From Pseudomonadota bacterium (lineage in GTDB: Bacteria > Pseudomonadota > Gammaproteobacteria > Steroidobacterales > Steroidobacteraceae), in contig JAKAZP010000112.1 of the NCBI GenBank assembly GCA_021815905.1, positions 1 to 7,867 of the forward strand: 7,867 bases of DNA. Reading direction: 5' to 3'. The position numbers and the translations under genes were made by a program. The notes below the pieces were generated by a model. It made no database searches. It was not told the origin of the DNA and was given only the letters and a program-made list of their open reading frames with translations. Shown in pieces: positions 1 to 6,627 of the stretch; position 1 is the stretch's first letter, and each line of letters opens with the position of its first letter.

Positions 1-53
1 AGCACGTTGCGACCGATTCGGCCGTAGCCGTTGATCCCGACTTTGATTGTCAT
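1..53 (-). CDS. gap: Glyceraldehyde-3-phosphate dehydrogenase, N-terminal fragment (cut by window edge)
   Basis: Read on the minus strand from the ATG at 53, the first 17 codons give MTIKVGINGYGRIGRNV. This is the start of the NAD-binding Rossmann fold of GAPDH, with the nucleotide-binding GxGRIGR loop at about residues 8-14. The enzyme interconverts glyceraldehyde-3-phosphate and 1,3-bisphosphoglycerate in the cytoplasm, in glycolysis, gluconeogenesis or the Calvin cycle. The rest of the gene lies left of the window, so its length and catalytic cysteine cannot be checked. A GAGAGG ribosome-binding site precedes the ATG. The gene follows tkt on the same strand after 55 bases, as in known tkt-gap-pgk clusters, so co-transcription is likely. 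An erythrose-4-phosphate dehydrogenase (Epd), which has a very similar N-terminus and also follows tkt in some gammaproteobacteria, cannot be excluded from 17 residues. Confidence 0.9.
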   Translation of the reverse strand, partial: MTIKVGINGYGRIGRNV

Positions 54-62
54 GACCCGTTT

Positions 63-68
63 CCTCTC
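63..68 (-). promoter_or_regulatory. Ribosome-binding site of gap
   Basis: The minus strand reads GAGAGG, then nine bases, then the gap ATG. This is a good Shine-Dalgarno match at normal spacing and supports the start at 53. Confidence 0.7.
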
Positions 69-76
69 ATCTACTG

Positions 77-102
77 GCGCGAATCGTCGAGACGATTCGC
101 GC
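77..102. repeat. Perfect 12-bp inverted repeat in the tkt-gap intergenic space
   Basis: GCGCGAATCGTC at 77-88 is exactly mirrored by GACGATTCGCGC at 91-102, with only GA between them (in RNA, a stem of about 11 bp closed by a tetraloop). It starts six bases after the tkt stop codon. Neither strand shows a run of T after the stem, so it does not look like a standard intrinsic terminator. It may act as a 3'-end stabiliser of the tkt message or as a partial attenuator before gap (inference). Confidence 0.7.
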
Positions 103-108
103 GAGACC

Positions 109-2106
109 CTATGAACCCAACAGCTCGGTGATTTGCCGGCTGACGTTCTCCGCGGTGAAGCCGAAATGCGCGAGCACCTGCGGGCCCTTGCCCGAGGCGC
201 CGAAGCGATCGATGCCGATCACCCGGCCGTCCGCGCCGACGTACCGCCACCAAGATAGCGTGACGCCGGCCTCGACCGCCACCCTGCGGGTCACGGCGCG
301 CGGCAGCACGCGCTCGCGGTAAGCCGCGTCCTGCGATTCGAACACGTCGGTCGAGGGCATGGAGATCAGCCGCACGCGGCGGCCGCTCGAGTTGAGCTGG
401 GCGACGGCCTCGGCGGCGATTCCCACCTCGGAACCCGTTGCGATCACCAGGCACTCGGGCTCTCCCGCGCACTCGATCAGCACGTAGCCGCCGCGTCGCG
501 CGTCGCCCTGCTGCTCGGCCGTGCGCGACTGCTGCGCCAACCCCTGGCGGGTGAGCACGAGCGCGGTGGGGCCCGCGTGCTCGATCGATGCCGTCCAGGC
601 GACCGCGGTCTCGAACGCGTCGCAGGGTCGCCACATGCTGAGGTTGGGCATTGCGCGCAGGCTCGCGAGCTGCTCGATCGGCTGATGCGTCGGGCCGTCC
701 TCGCCGAGGCCGATCGAGTCGTGCGTGTAGACGAGCACCACGTGCGTGCGCATCAGCGCGGCGAGTCGCACCGCGTTGCGCGCATAGTCGGAGAACACGA
801 GAAACGTGCCGCCGTAGGGCAGGTACCCGCCGTGCAGCGCGATGCCGCTCATGATGGCCGTCATGCCGAACTCGCGCACCCCGTAGTGCAGGTAGTTGCC
901 CTGGGGCGACCCGGGCGTGATCTCGCGCGCACCCTTGAACTTGGTGTTGTTCGAGCCGGTGAGATCCGCCGAGCCGCCGAAGATCTCCGGCAGCGCCGGA
1001 CCGATGACGTTGAGCGCGGCCTGCGAGGACTGGCGCGTCGCCTGCGGTGTCTTCTGCCCGAGCGCCGCCTCGAGCGCTTTGGCCGCCGTCTCGCGCCAGC
1101 TCTGCGGCAACTCCCGGCGCATGCGCCGGTCGAGCTCGCGCGCGAGCTCCGGATGGGCGTCGTGGTAGCGGGCGAGGAGATCGCGCCATTCCGACTCCGC
1201 GGCCGCGCCCCGGCCGCGGTGATCCCACGCCGCCCGGATCGCATCCGGAATGACGAACGGCTCATACGGCCAGCCGATGGCCTTGCGCGTGGCGGCGACC
1301 TCGTCCGGGCCCAAGGCTTCGCCGTGCGCCTCCGGCGTACCCTGCTTGTGCGGCGCGCCCCAACCGATCACCGTCCTGCAGCAGATGAGCGAGGGTCGCG
1401 CCGTCTCGGCCCGCGCCGCCCGGATCGCGGCCGTCACGGCGTCCGGATCGTGGCCGTCGATGGGGGGCACCACGTGCCAGCCGTAGGCCTCGAACCGCCT
1501 CGGTGTGTCGTCCGTGAACCACCCCTCGACCTTGCCGTCGATCGAGATGCCGTTGTCGTCGTAGAGGGCGATGAGCTTGCCGAGGCCCAACGTGCCGGCG
1601 AGCGAGCAGGCCTCGTGGGAGATGCCTTCCATCAGGCAACCGTCGCCGCAGAACACGTACGTGCAGTGATCGATCACCGGGAAACCGGGACGGTTGAATT
1701 CGGCGGTGAGCAGCCGCTCGGCGAGCGCCATGCCGACGGCATTGGCGAGCCCCTGTCCGAGCGGGCCGGTCGTGGTCTCGATGCCGATATCGGGCTCGTA
1801 CTCCGGGTGGCCGGCGGTACGGCTGCCCAGCTGGCGGAAGTTCTTCAGCTCCTCGAGTCCGAGCGGGTAGCCGGTGAGATAGAGCAGCGCGTACTGCAGC
1901 ATCGAGCCGTGGCCGTTCGAGAGCAGGAAGCGGTCGCGGTTGAACCACTGCGGATGGCCGGGGTTGTGCTTGAGGAAATCCCCCCACAGCACCTGGGCGA
2001 TATCCGCCATCCCCAAGGGCATTCCCGGGTGACCGGCATTGGCCCGCTGCACGGCGTCCATCGACAGGGCGCGGATGGCGTTGGCGAGCTCGCGGCGTGT
2101 GGTCAT
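109..2106 (-). CDS. tkt: Transketolase
   Basis: Thiamine-diphosphate enzyme that moves two-carbon ketol units between sugar phosphates in the pentose phosphate and Calvin cycles; cytoplasmic, normally a homodimer. The 665-residue product has normal full length. Visible parts: H26 in AGHPG, H66, H100, GPLGQG at 114-119, and the ThDP/metal motif from GDG (154-156) to N185. H261, R358 and S385 fall at the positions used in E. coli TktA. The pyrimidine domain has the catalytic glutamate in REFGM (E412), H462, D470 and H474; R520 and a C-terminal domain with [10 protein letters not shown] (633-642) follow. The start at 2106 ([12 protein letters not shown]) was chosen because it matches the family N-terminus and has AGGA eight bases upstream. 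An in-frame ATG at 2187 would add 27 residues unlike the family. gap follows after 55 bases, probably as an operon. No key residue is missing. Confidence 0.97.
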   Translation of the reverse strand: MTTRRELANAIRALSMDAVQRANAGHPGMPLGMADIAQVLWGDFLKHNPGHPQWFNRDRFLLSNGHGSMLQYALLYLTGYPLGLEELKNFRQLGSRTAGHPEYEPDIGIETTTGPLGQGLANAVGMALAERLLTAEFNRPGFPVIDHCTYVFCGDGCLMEGISHEACSLAGTLGLGKLIALYDDNGISIDGKVEGWFTDDTPRRFEAYGWHVVPPIDGHDPDAVTAAIRAARAETARPSLICCRTVIGWGAPHKQGTPEAHGEALGPDEVAATRKAIGWPYEPFVIPDAIRAAWDHRGRGAAAESEWRDLLARYHDAHPELARELDRRMRRELPQSWRETAAKALEAALGQKTPQATRQSSQAALNVIGPALPEIFGGSADLTGSNNTKFKGAREITPGSPQGNYLHYGVREFGMTAIMSGIALHGGYLPYGGTFLVFSDYARNAVRLAALMRTHVVLVYTHDSIGLGEDGPTHQPIEQLASLRAMPNLSMWRPCDAFETAVAWTASIEHAGPTALVLTRQGLAQQSRTAEQQGDARRGGYVLIECAGEPECLVIATGSEVGIAAEAVAQLNSSGRRVRLISMPSTDVFESQDAAYRERVLPRAVTRRVAVEAGVTLSWWRYVGADGRVIGIDRFGASGKGPQVLAHFGFTAENVSRQITELLGS

Positions 2107-2114
2107 ATGGCTGT

Positions 2115-2118
2115 TCCT
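2115..2118 (-). promoter_or_regulatory. Ribosome-binding site of tkt
   Basis: AGGA on the minus strand lies eight bases before the ATG at 2106. It decides the start against the upstream in-frame ATG at 2187. Confidence 0.6.
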
Positions 2119-2169
2119 GTTCGTGGACCTCGATCGCTCGGGTGATTGACGCGCGCCGACAACCACCCT

Positions 2170-2195
2170 GGCGCCGCGCCGTGGCACGCGGCGCC
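2170..2195. repeat. 9-bp GC-rich inverted repeat in the tkt leader region
   Basis: GGCGCCGCG at 2170-2178 pairs perfectly with CGCGGCGCC at 2187-2195 around an eight-base loop. It would form a stable hairpin about 63 bases upstream of the tkt start codon if the transcript begins above it. On the plus strand it is followed after five bases by TTTT (2201-2204), so it could also stop antisense transcription moving away from tkt. Either role is inference. Confidence 0.5.
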
Positions 2196-2477
2196 CATCG
2201 TTTTACGAGCGAATCGAGGCGGCTGCCCGTCGCGCCGGCGGCGCTGCGAGCCGATCAATCAGGCCCGGCATTGTCCACCAGACGCGACGGATGCTCAATC
2301 GCGCGCTGCGGCGCGACCGCGCTCGGACTCGAGCGTCGCAGCCGGGAGACTCCCCCTTATGTTCCACCGTGAGGCGCCGCTTCACATTATTTCCGCTGTC
2401 GGTGCGCATTGCGGCAAATTTCCGGAACCCGCGCTTCCGCGCGCGACTCAGTTCACTGCAGGCAGTCGGGACCGGTC

Positions 2478-2486
2478 TGATACGCT
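2478..2486 (+). promoter_or_regulatory. Possible extended -10 element of cpdA
   Basis: TGATACGCT fits an extended -10 (TG, one base, TAnnnT). It has no credible -35 hexamer at 16-18 bases. A transcript from here would start around 2490-2495, at or just before the cpdA ATG. The match is weak. Confidence 0.3.
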
Positions 2487-2494
2487 CTCTGCGC

Positions 2495-3286
2495 ATGAGT
2501 TCCGTGCGTCTGACCCAATTCACCGACCCGCACCTCTACGGCAACGAGAGCGGCGAGCTGCGCGGCGTCGCGACACTGCCGGCGCTCGAGGCCACGCTCG
2601 CCCACGCGCAGCGGCACGGCTGGCCGCCCGACGCGGTGCTGGTGACCGGCGATCTCGTTCAGGATGACGCGTCGGGCTACAGGCACTTCAGGCGAGTGTT
2701 CGGATCGCTGGGCCTTCCGGTGCTGTGTCTGCCAGGCAATCACGACGAGCCCGAAGCCATGCGCCGCGAGCTCGGGCGCGCGCCGTTCCTGCTCGGCGGG
2801 GTGGTGGACCTCGGTCTCTGGCGCATCGTGCTGCTCGACAGCTGCATACCGGGAGCGGCCGAAGGTCGCTTGAGCGCCGCAAGCCTCGCCGCGCTCGAGG
2901 CGGCCCTTGCCGCGGCTCCGAGCCGGCACGCCCTGGTGTGCCTGCATCACCACCCGGTGGCGATGTCGAGCCGCTGGCTCGACCGCGTCGGGCTCGCCAA
3001 CGCCGATGAATTTCTAGAGACGATCGGCCGGCATTCCAACGTGCGCGGCGTCGTCTGGGGACACGTGCATCAGAGTCACGACACGCTCCGCAGGGGCGTA
3101 CGGCTGCTCGCGACGCCCTCGACCTGCGCGCAGTTCCTGCCGCGCGCGGAACAGTTCGCCCTCGACCGCCGGCCGCCGGGCTACCGCACGCTCGAGCTCA
3201 AGGCCGACGGCTCGATCGTGACCGAGGTGGTATGGCTCGCGAACGGCGCCGCCGGCTCGGCGGCTCCGGGGTGGGCTGCGGCCTAG
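2495..3286 (+). CDS. cpdA: 3',5'-cyclic AMP phosphodiesterase CpdA (class III metallophosphoesterase)
   Basis: Predicted cytoplasmic enzyme that hydrolyses cAMP to AMP and so damps cAMP-receptor-protein signalling. The 263-residue product is close to the usual CpdA length (about 270). All calcineurin-like metal motifs are present in order: DPH (D11, H13), GDL (G52-D53), GNHD (81-84), HHHP (151-154) and GHVH (189-192). The N-terminal DPHLYGNESGELRGV is typical of CpdA. The ATG at 2495 was chosen because the family fold begins within a few residues of it; the frame stays open back to an ATG at 2291, but that 68-residue extension is arginine-rich and unlike the family. There is no clear Shine-Dalgarno sequence before the chosen start. 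It diverges from tkt and converges on a glycosyltransferase whose stop codon interlocks with its own. A related phosphodiesterase with another substrate is the main alternative. Confidence 0.88.
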   Translation: MSSVRLTQFTDPHLYGNESGELRGVATLPALEATLAHAQRHGWPPDAVLVTGDLVQDDASGYRHFRRVFGSLGLPVLCLPGNHDEPEAMRRELGRAPFLLGGVVDLGLWRIVLLDSCIPGAAEGRLSAASLAALEAALAAAPSRHALVCLHHHPVAMSSRWLDRVGLANADEFLETIGRHSNVRGVVWGHVHQSHDTLRRGVRLLATPSTCAQFLPRAEQFALDRRPPGYRTLELKADGSIVTEVVWLANGAAGSAAPGWAAA

Positions 3287-4449
3287 CGAGCCGATCCGGG
3301 CTGCAGCAGCTCCCGCCAGCGCGCCGCCACCACAGAGAGACGGAACCGGGGATCGGGTCCCGTGACGGGGCGCGCGCCCGAGCGCCAGGCGGCAATCCGC
3401 TCGAGGTAATCGTCGAACAGTCCGAGCCGAGCCGCGATTCGAGCCGGCAGGGCGCGGCAGCCCGGCGTGCAGCTGCCGAGTACCGCCTCGTAGATGCGCT
3501 TCGCCGGCGTCACCGGCAGCACCTGCCTCGGATCGTCGAGCACCTCGAGCGCGGCGCCGCAGTCGTGCGTGAGCACGGGAGTCCCGAGCGCCCGGGACTC
3601 GGCCAGCACCAGTCCGAAAGTCTCCGGAATCACAAAATTGGGGAAGAACGTACAGAGCGCGTTGCGCACCTCGGCGAGCATGAGTGCGTGCGGCTGAGGG
3701 CCGAGGTACTCCACGCCGTCGATCGGGGCGAGCCGTGCCGACTTGTAGCCCGGATTGCCGATCACGAGGCGCAGGTCCGGCATCCGCCGGCGCAGCGCCC
3801 GGAAGGCGTCGAGGGCGAACTTCAGTCCCTTGTTCGGCGAGGACAGGAACACGAGCTTGCCGTCATCGATGCGGGAGCCGTCGGGCTCGAGAGCGTCGTC
3901 CACGGGGTTGTAGATCGTGCAGGCCCGCACCCGGTCGTCGACCCCGATCCAGCGCAGTGTCGCCTCCACCGCGCGCCGATGGGTTTCCGACACGCAGATG
4001 ACTCGAACCTCGAGCGCCCGCAGCAGCTCCTTGCTGCGCTTGAGCCTGTGCCCGCGCGTGGAGCCGGGATGGACGCGGTCGTGCAGCCACAGGTGCACGC
4101 GCGCATTCGGGTAAAGCTCGCGAGCCGCCGCCAGGGCGCGCGAGTCGCGGATCACCACGAGGTGCGTGATGGCGGGATCGCGGGTCGGGGGAACATAACG
4201 TCCGCTCGCGCTCGTGCGCTTGTGCTGCGCCACCAGCGCGCCGAGCGCATCGGCAACACGAACCACGGTCGCCTCGGTTCCGCCCATCGCCTCGTTGGCG
4301 AGCGTGCCCGAGTCGTAGGGACGCTCGCACACGGCGTCGAAGAACAGGATCGAGCTCACCCGGGCATGATTGCGCAGAACGAGCTGATTTGGCGAGGGCT
4401 TTTCACTCGGCGCAACATCCGCGCGGCGCTTGCGCGTGCCGGCGCCCAT
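3283..4449 (-). CDS. Family 4 (GT-B fold) glycosyltransferase
   Basis: Predicted to transfer a sugar from a nucleotide-sugar donor to a growing surface glycan on the cytoplasmic side of the inner membrane; donor and acceptor are unknown. Seen in the 388-residue frame: an N-terminal Rossmann half starting ILFFDAVCERPYD (34-46), a glycine-rich GGTE loop (56-59), LHDRVHP (122-128), ICVSETHRRAVE (151-162), the inter-domain strand with SSPNKGLKFALDAF (203-216), and the C-terminal retaining-GT signature PETFGLVLAE with the paired glutamates E276 and E284. There is no signal peptide or membrane segment. The ATG at 4449 is given as the longest start, but residues 1-30 do not look like the family and their third codon positions are less GC-rich than the body. 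A GTG at 4359 (residue 31), just before the first beta-strand, may be the true start. It diverges from the GT9 pair and overlaps the cpdA stop by four bases. Confidence 0.85.
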   Translation of the reverse strand: MGAGTRKRRADVAPSEKPSPNQLVLRNHARVSSILFFDAVCERPYDSGTLANEAMGGTEATVVRVADALGALVAQHKRTSASGRYVPPTRDPAITHLVVIRDSRALAAARELYPNARVHLWLHDRVHPGSTRGHRLKRSKELLRALEVRVICVSETHRRAVEATLRWIGVDDRVRACTIYNPVDDALEPDGSRIDDGKLVFLSSPNKGLKFALDAFRALRRRMPDLRLVIGNPGYKSARLAPIDGVEYLGPQPHALMLAEVRNALCTFFPNFVIPETFGLVLAESRALGTPVLTHDCGAALEVLDDPRQVLPVTPAKRIYEAVLGSCTPGCRALPARIAARLGLFDDYLERIAAWRSGARPVTGPDPRFRLSVVAARWRELLQPGSAR

Positions 4450-4459
4450 ACGCCATAAT
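4430..4459 (+). promoter_or_regulatory. Candidate sigma-70 promoter for the GT9 gene pair
   Basis: CATAAT at 4454-4459 matches five of six bases of the -10 consensus. TTGCGC at 4430-4435 is a partial -35 with an 18-base spacer. Transcription would start near 4466, about 45 bases before the ATG at 4510. If the glycosyltransferase on the other strand starts at 4449, the -35 box lies inside its coding region. Confidence 0.45.
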
Positions 4460-4509
4460 CACCGGCGCACCCGGGATCCTCCCGACGCATGCCTGCCTGA
4501 CACCCGCCG

Positions 4510-5559
4510 ATGCCCCGTGCGACAGAGCCCGCCCAACCGAGGCTGCCGCTCAACCCTTTCGTATTCCGGTTTGGCCGAATTGGCGACATGGTCATGCTGA
4601 CGGCGGTCATGCGCGCGCTGCACGACCGTTACGGCGCCCCCTGTTATGTGGTTGGGATGGACCCGTGGATACACGACATGTACCGGGGCCATGAGGACGT
4701 CGCCGCCTGCTGGCACGTTCCGCGCAAACTGCCGTTTCCTTTCGGCTTGCAGTGGCCGGCGGTGTCGCGGGCGTTGCGTCGCAGCGCACCCGGCCCGGTG
4801 TACGTCTGCGAGCATCATCGCCGGCAGGTACCGCGCATCAGACGACTGCTGTCGCTGACCGGGGTCGATCCGCGACGATGCCTGTTCATCGACGAGGAGC
4901 CCGGCACGGAGCGGCCGTGGATCGAATGTCTGTTGGAGTTTGCCGCGCGCACGCCGCCATCGGTGCGAGCGGACGAGTATCCCCCGCCGGCAATCGCGGG
5001 CCCCTGGAGACCTCACCTCGTGGTCATGGAGAGCGAGCGCCGCGGGGCGCGGCAGTGGCTCGCCGAGGCAGGCTGGGGCGGCGAGCCGCTGGTGCTCGTG
5101 CAGCCGGGGAACCACCGCACGATGGGCCGGCGGCGGGTGCGTCAGTGGGCGAACCGGGACGACAAGGCCTGGCCGACCGGACATTGGGCGGCGCTGTTGC
5201 ACGGGATCCGGGCAACGCATCCCGAGATGTCGATCGTGTTACGTGGAGCAGCGGCCGAAAGGCCGATGCTCGAGGAGATACGCGCGTCCGCATCGCTTCC
5301 CCGGGTGTTGATTGCCGCCGGCGGCCTGGGGCGCCTCTTCGCCCTGTGCGAGCTGGCCCGCAGCATGATCTCCATCGACACGGGCCCGGCCCACGCCGCC
5401 GCCGCGCTCGGCGTGCCCCTCGTGGTGCTCTACGGCACCCACTCGCCGCGGGTGTGGCTGCCGCGCAGCGGCGGACAGTCCCCGGTCCTCGCGCTCGAGG
5501 CCGAGCGCGTCGGGCAGATTTCCCCGCAGGCGGTGCTCGAGCTGTGGCGGACGTTGTGA
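4510..5559 (+). CDS. Family 9 glycosyltransferase (heptosyltransferase-like), first of a tandem pair
   Basis: GT9 enzymes such as WaaC and WaaF add heptose from ADP-heptose to lipopolysaccharide core at the inner face of the inner membrane; the sugar used here is unknown. The 349 residues form a GT-B pair of domains of normal family length. Visible motifs: FGRIGDMVMLTA (21-32) with the conserved GD (D26 as likely base), VQPGN (197-201), NRDDKAWP (215-222), which resembles the WaaC active-site lysine segment (K219), and SIDTGPAHAAAALG (288-301), the family's C-terminal donor-binding signature (D290, H294). A basic stretch at 202-214 looks like an insertion relative to WaaC. The ATG at 4510 is the only good start close to the first strand; no clear Shine-Dalgarno sequence precedes it. 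Its stop overlaps the next gene's start (GTGA), so the two are probably translationally coupled. About 56% identical to that neighbour over the N-terminal domain. Confidence 0.88.
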   Translation: MPRATEPAQPRLPLNPFVFRFGRIGDMVMLTAVMRALHDRYGAPCYVVGMDPWIHDMYRGHEDVAACWHVPRKLPFPFGLQWPAVSRALRRSAPGPVYVCEHHRRQVPRIRRLLSLTGVDPRRCLFIDEEPGTERPWIECLLEFAARTPPSVRADEYPPPAIAGPWRPHLVVMESERRGARQWLAEAGWGGEPLVLVQPGNHRTMGRRRVRQWANRDDKAWPTGHWAALLHGIRATHPEMSIVLRGAAAERPMLEEIRASASLPRVLIAAGGLGRLFALCELARSMISIDTGPAHAAAALGVPLVVLYGTHSPRVWLPRSGGQSPVLALEAERVGQISPQAVLELWRTL

Positions 5560-6611
5560 GCTCGGCGGCGCGCGCGCTTCAGCCCGCCGTGTTCCTCTTC
5601 GGCCGCGTCGGCGACATGATCATGCTGACCGCGGCGTTGGATCTGCTGCACCGCCGCTATGGCGGTCCGGCGCACGTGATCGGCGCCGGCCCGTGGAACC
5701 GCGAGATCTACCGGGCGCATCCGGATGTGGCGCGCTGCTGGACGCTGCCGCGGCACCTGCCGTTCCCGGCGACGCTCGAGTGGTTGGGCGTGGTGCGCGC
5801 CCTCAGGCGCTCGGCGCCGGCGCCGGTGTATGTCGCGGAGGCGATGCCCCGGCGGGTCGCGCGCATCAAGCGCCTGTTGTCCCTCGGCGGCATCGATCCC
5901 GGACGCTGTGTGTTCCTCGGGGAAGCGGTGCGTCAGGGCGAGCACTACATCGACGCGCTCTCGAGCCTCGCCGCGCGCACCCCGCCGGCCCTCGCCGCGG
6001 CGGAGTATCCGATGCCGGAGGACGGGCGCGCGCCGCATCTGGTGACGCTCGATCCGGAACGGATCCGGTGCGAAGCGCTGCTGCGAGAGCGGGGCTGGAG
6101 CGGCCGGCCGCTCGTTCTGATCCAGCCCGGCACGGCGCGCACCCTGAGTGCGCGCAGTCGCAAGCGGTGGCAGGCCGACAACGACCGCTCCTGGCCGGTC
6201 GAACGCTGGCGCGAGTTGTTGCACGCCCTGAGCGACCGGCAGCCGCAGGCGGTGCTCGTGCTGCGCGGCGCCGTCAGCGAGCTGCCCTACCTGCGCGAGC
6301 TGCGGACCCTGATCGGTCTCGAGGGGCTGGAGGTCGTCGGTCTCGGCCTGCGCGCGAGTTTCGCCCTGATGGAGGCGGCCGACGGCATGATCTCCATGGA
6401 TACGGGCATGGCGCACGCGGCCGCGGCGCTCGGACTGCCCGTGGTCGTGCTCATGGGCGCGAACCCCCAGTGGCGGGTGCTGCCCCGCGGCGCCTCGCCC
6501 TCGGCGGTGATCGGCGTCGGCGGTCCACCGGTCAGTGCCCGCGCCGACCAGATCCCGCTCGAAGCCGTGCTCGCCGCATGGCGCTCGCTGCCGGCGCGCC
6601 GGCGGGTTTGA
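5556..6611 (+). CDS. Family 9 glycosyltransferase (heptosyltransferase-like), second of a tandem pair
   Basis: A paralogue of the gene before it, 351 residues, probably acting on the same cytoplasmic-face lipopolysaccharide or polysaccharide intermediate. Motifs in order: FGRVGDMIMLTA (15-26, D20 as likely base), LIQPGT (188-193), a basic insertion (about 194-206), DNDRSWP (208-214), SMDTGMAHAAAALG (280-293; D282, H286) and VVVLMG (296-301). Where the first copy has lysine in DDKAWP, this one has arginine (R211), so donor or kinetics may differ. The GTG at 5556 was chosen: it overlaps the upstream TGA in GTGA, has GGCGG a few bases upstream, and places the first beta-strand ten residues from the start as expected. 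The frame stays open far upstream to 4752, but that part is an out-of-frame shadow of the first GT9 gene. It ends 16 bases before the convergent Wzi-like gene. Confidence 0.88.
   Translation: MSSAARALQPAVFLFGRVGDMIMLTAALDLLHRRYGGPAHVIGAGPWNREIYRAHPDVARCWTLPRHLPFPATLEWLGVVRALRRSAPAPVYVAEAMPRRVARIKRLLSLGGIDPGRCVFLGEAVRQGEHYIDALSSLAARTPPALAAAEYPMPEDGRAPHLVTLDPERIRCEALLRERGWSGRPLVLIQPGTARTLSARSRKRWQADNDRSWPVERWRELLHALSDRQPQAVLVLRGAVSELPYLRELRTLIGLEGLEVVGLGLRASFALMEAADGMISMDTGMAHAAAALGLPVVVLMGANPQWRVLPRGASPSAVIGVGGPPVSARADQIPLEAVLAAWRSLPARRRV
6590..6603. repeat. 14-bp perfect palindrome at the end of the second GT9 gene
   Basis: GCCGGCGCGCCGGC is fully self-complementary and lies within the last codons of the GT9 gene, just before its stop and the convergent neighbour. 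No T-run follows on the plus strand beyond the TTT of the stop region, so a terminator role is doubtful. In such GC-rich coding sequence it may be chance. Confidence 0.35.
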
Positions 6612-6627
6612 AGGGCGCGCGACCGCC

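Larger units (their letters stand above)
2107..2494. promoter_or_regulatory. Divergent intergenic region between tkt and cpdA
   Basis: These 388 bases hold no convincing gene. Two small frames can be opened (an N-terminal extension of cpdA from 2291 and a minus-strand frame 2203-2523), but both are arginine-rich and look like GC-rich noise. The region must carry the tkt promoter and probably that of cpdA. A comparatively AT-rich patch at about 2381-2422 is the likeliest site for promoter elements; on the minus strand it contains AATAAT (2391-2386), but no -35 box at good spacing. Two inverted repeats are visible: a strong one at 2170-2195 and a weaker one, CGCTCG/CGAGCG with a four-base loop, at 2320-2335. 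No known riboswitch was recognised. Confidence 0.55.

Noticed and set aside
77..102. Intrinsic terminator after tkt
   Set aside because: The stem is strong, but no T-run follows on either strand, and gap starts shortly after, so it is kept as an inverted repeat only.
577..2145. A 522-codon plus-strand open frame opposite tkt
   Set aside because: It lies antisense to an unmistakable transketolase, and its product is Arg/Ala/Val-rich without any recognisable domain. Long antisense frames are expected in GC-rich genes.
2368..2385. Possible CRP-type site (GTGA...TCAC) upstream of cpdA
   Set aside because: The half-sites are separated by nine bases instead of the six expected for CRP-family sites, so the match is not credible.
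2291..2494. 68-residue N-terminal extension of CpdA
   Set aside because: It is arginine-rich, unlike known CpdA N-termini, and the conserved fold begins directly after the ATG at 2495.
2203..2523. 106-codon minus-strand small ORF between tkt and cpdA
   Set aside because: It has no recognisable domain, biased Arg/Ala composition, and overlaps the cpdA start.
3232..4458. A 408-codon plus-strand open frame opposite the GT4 gene
   Set aside because: It mirrors the glycosyltransferase almost end to end, and the translation is low-complexity Arg/His/Glu-rich with no family resemblance.
4752..5555. Upstream in-frame extension of the second GT9 gene
   Set aside because: This stretch is the wrong frame of the first GT9 gene; recognisable GT9 sequence begins only after the GTG at 5556, so a fusion protein is not supported.
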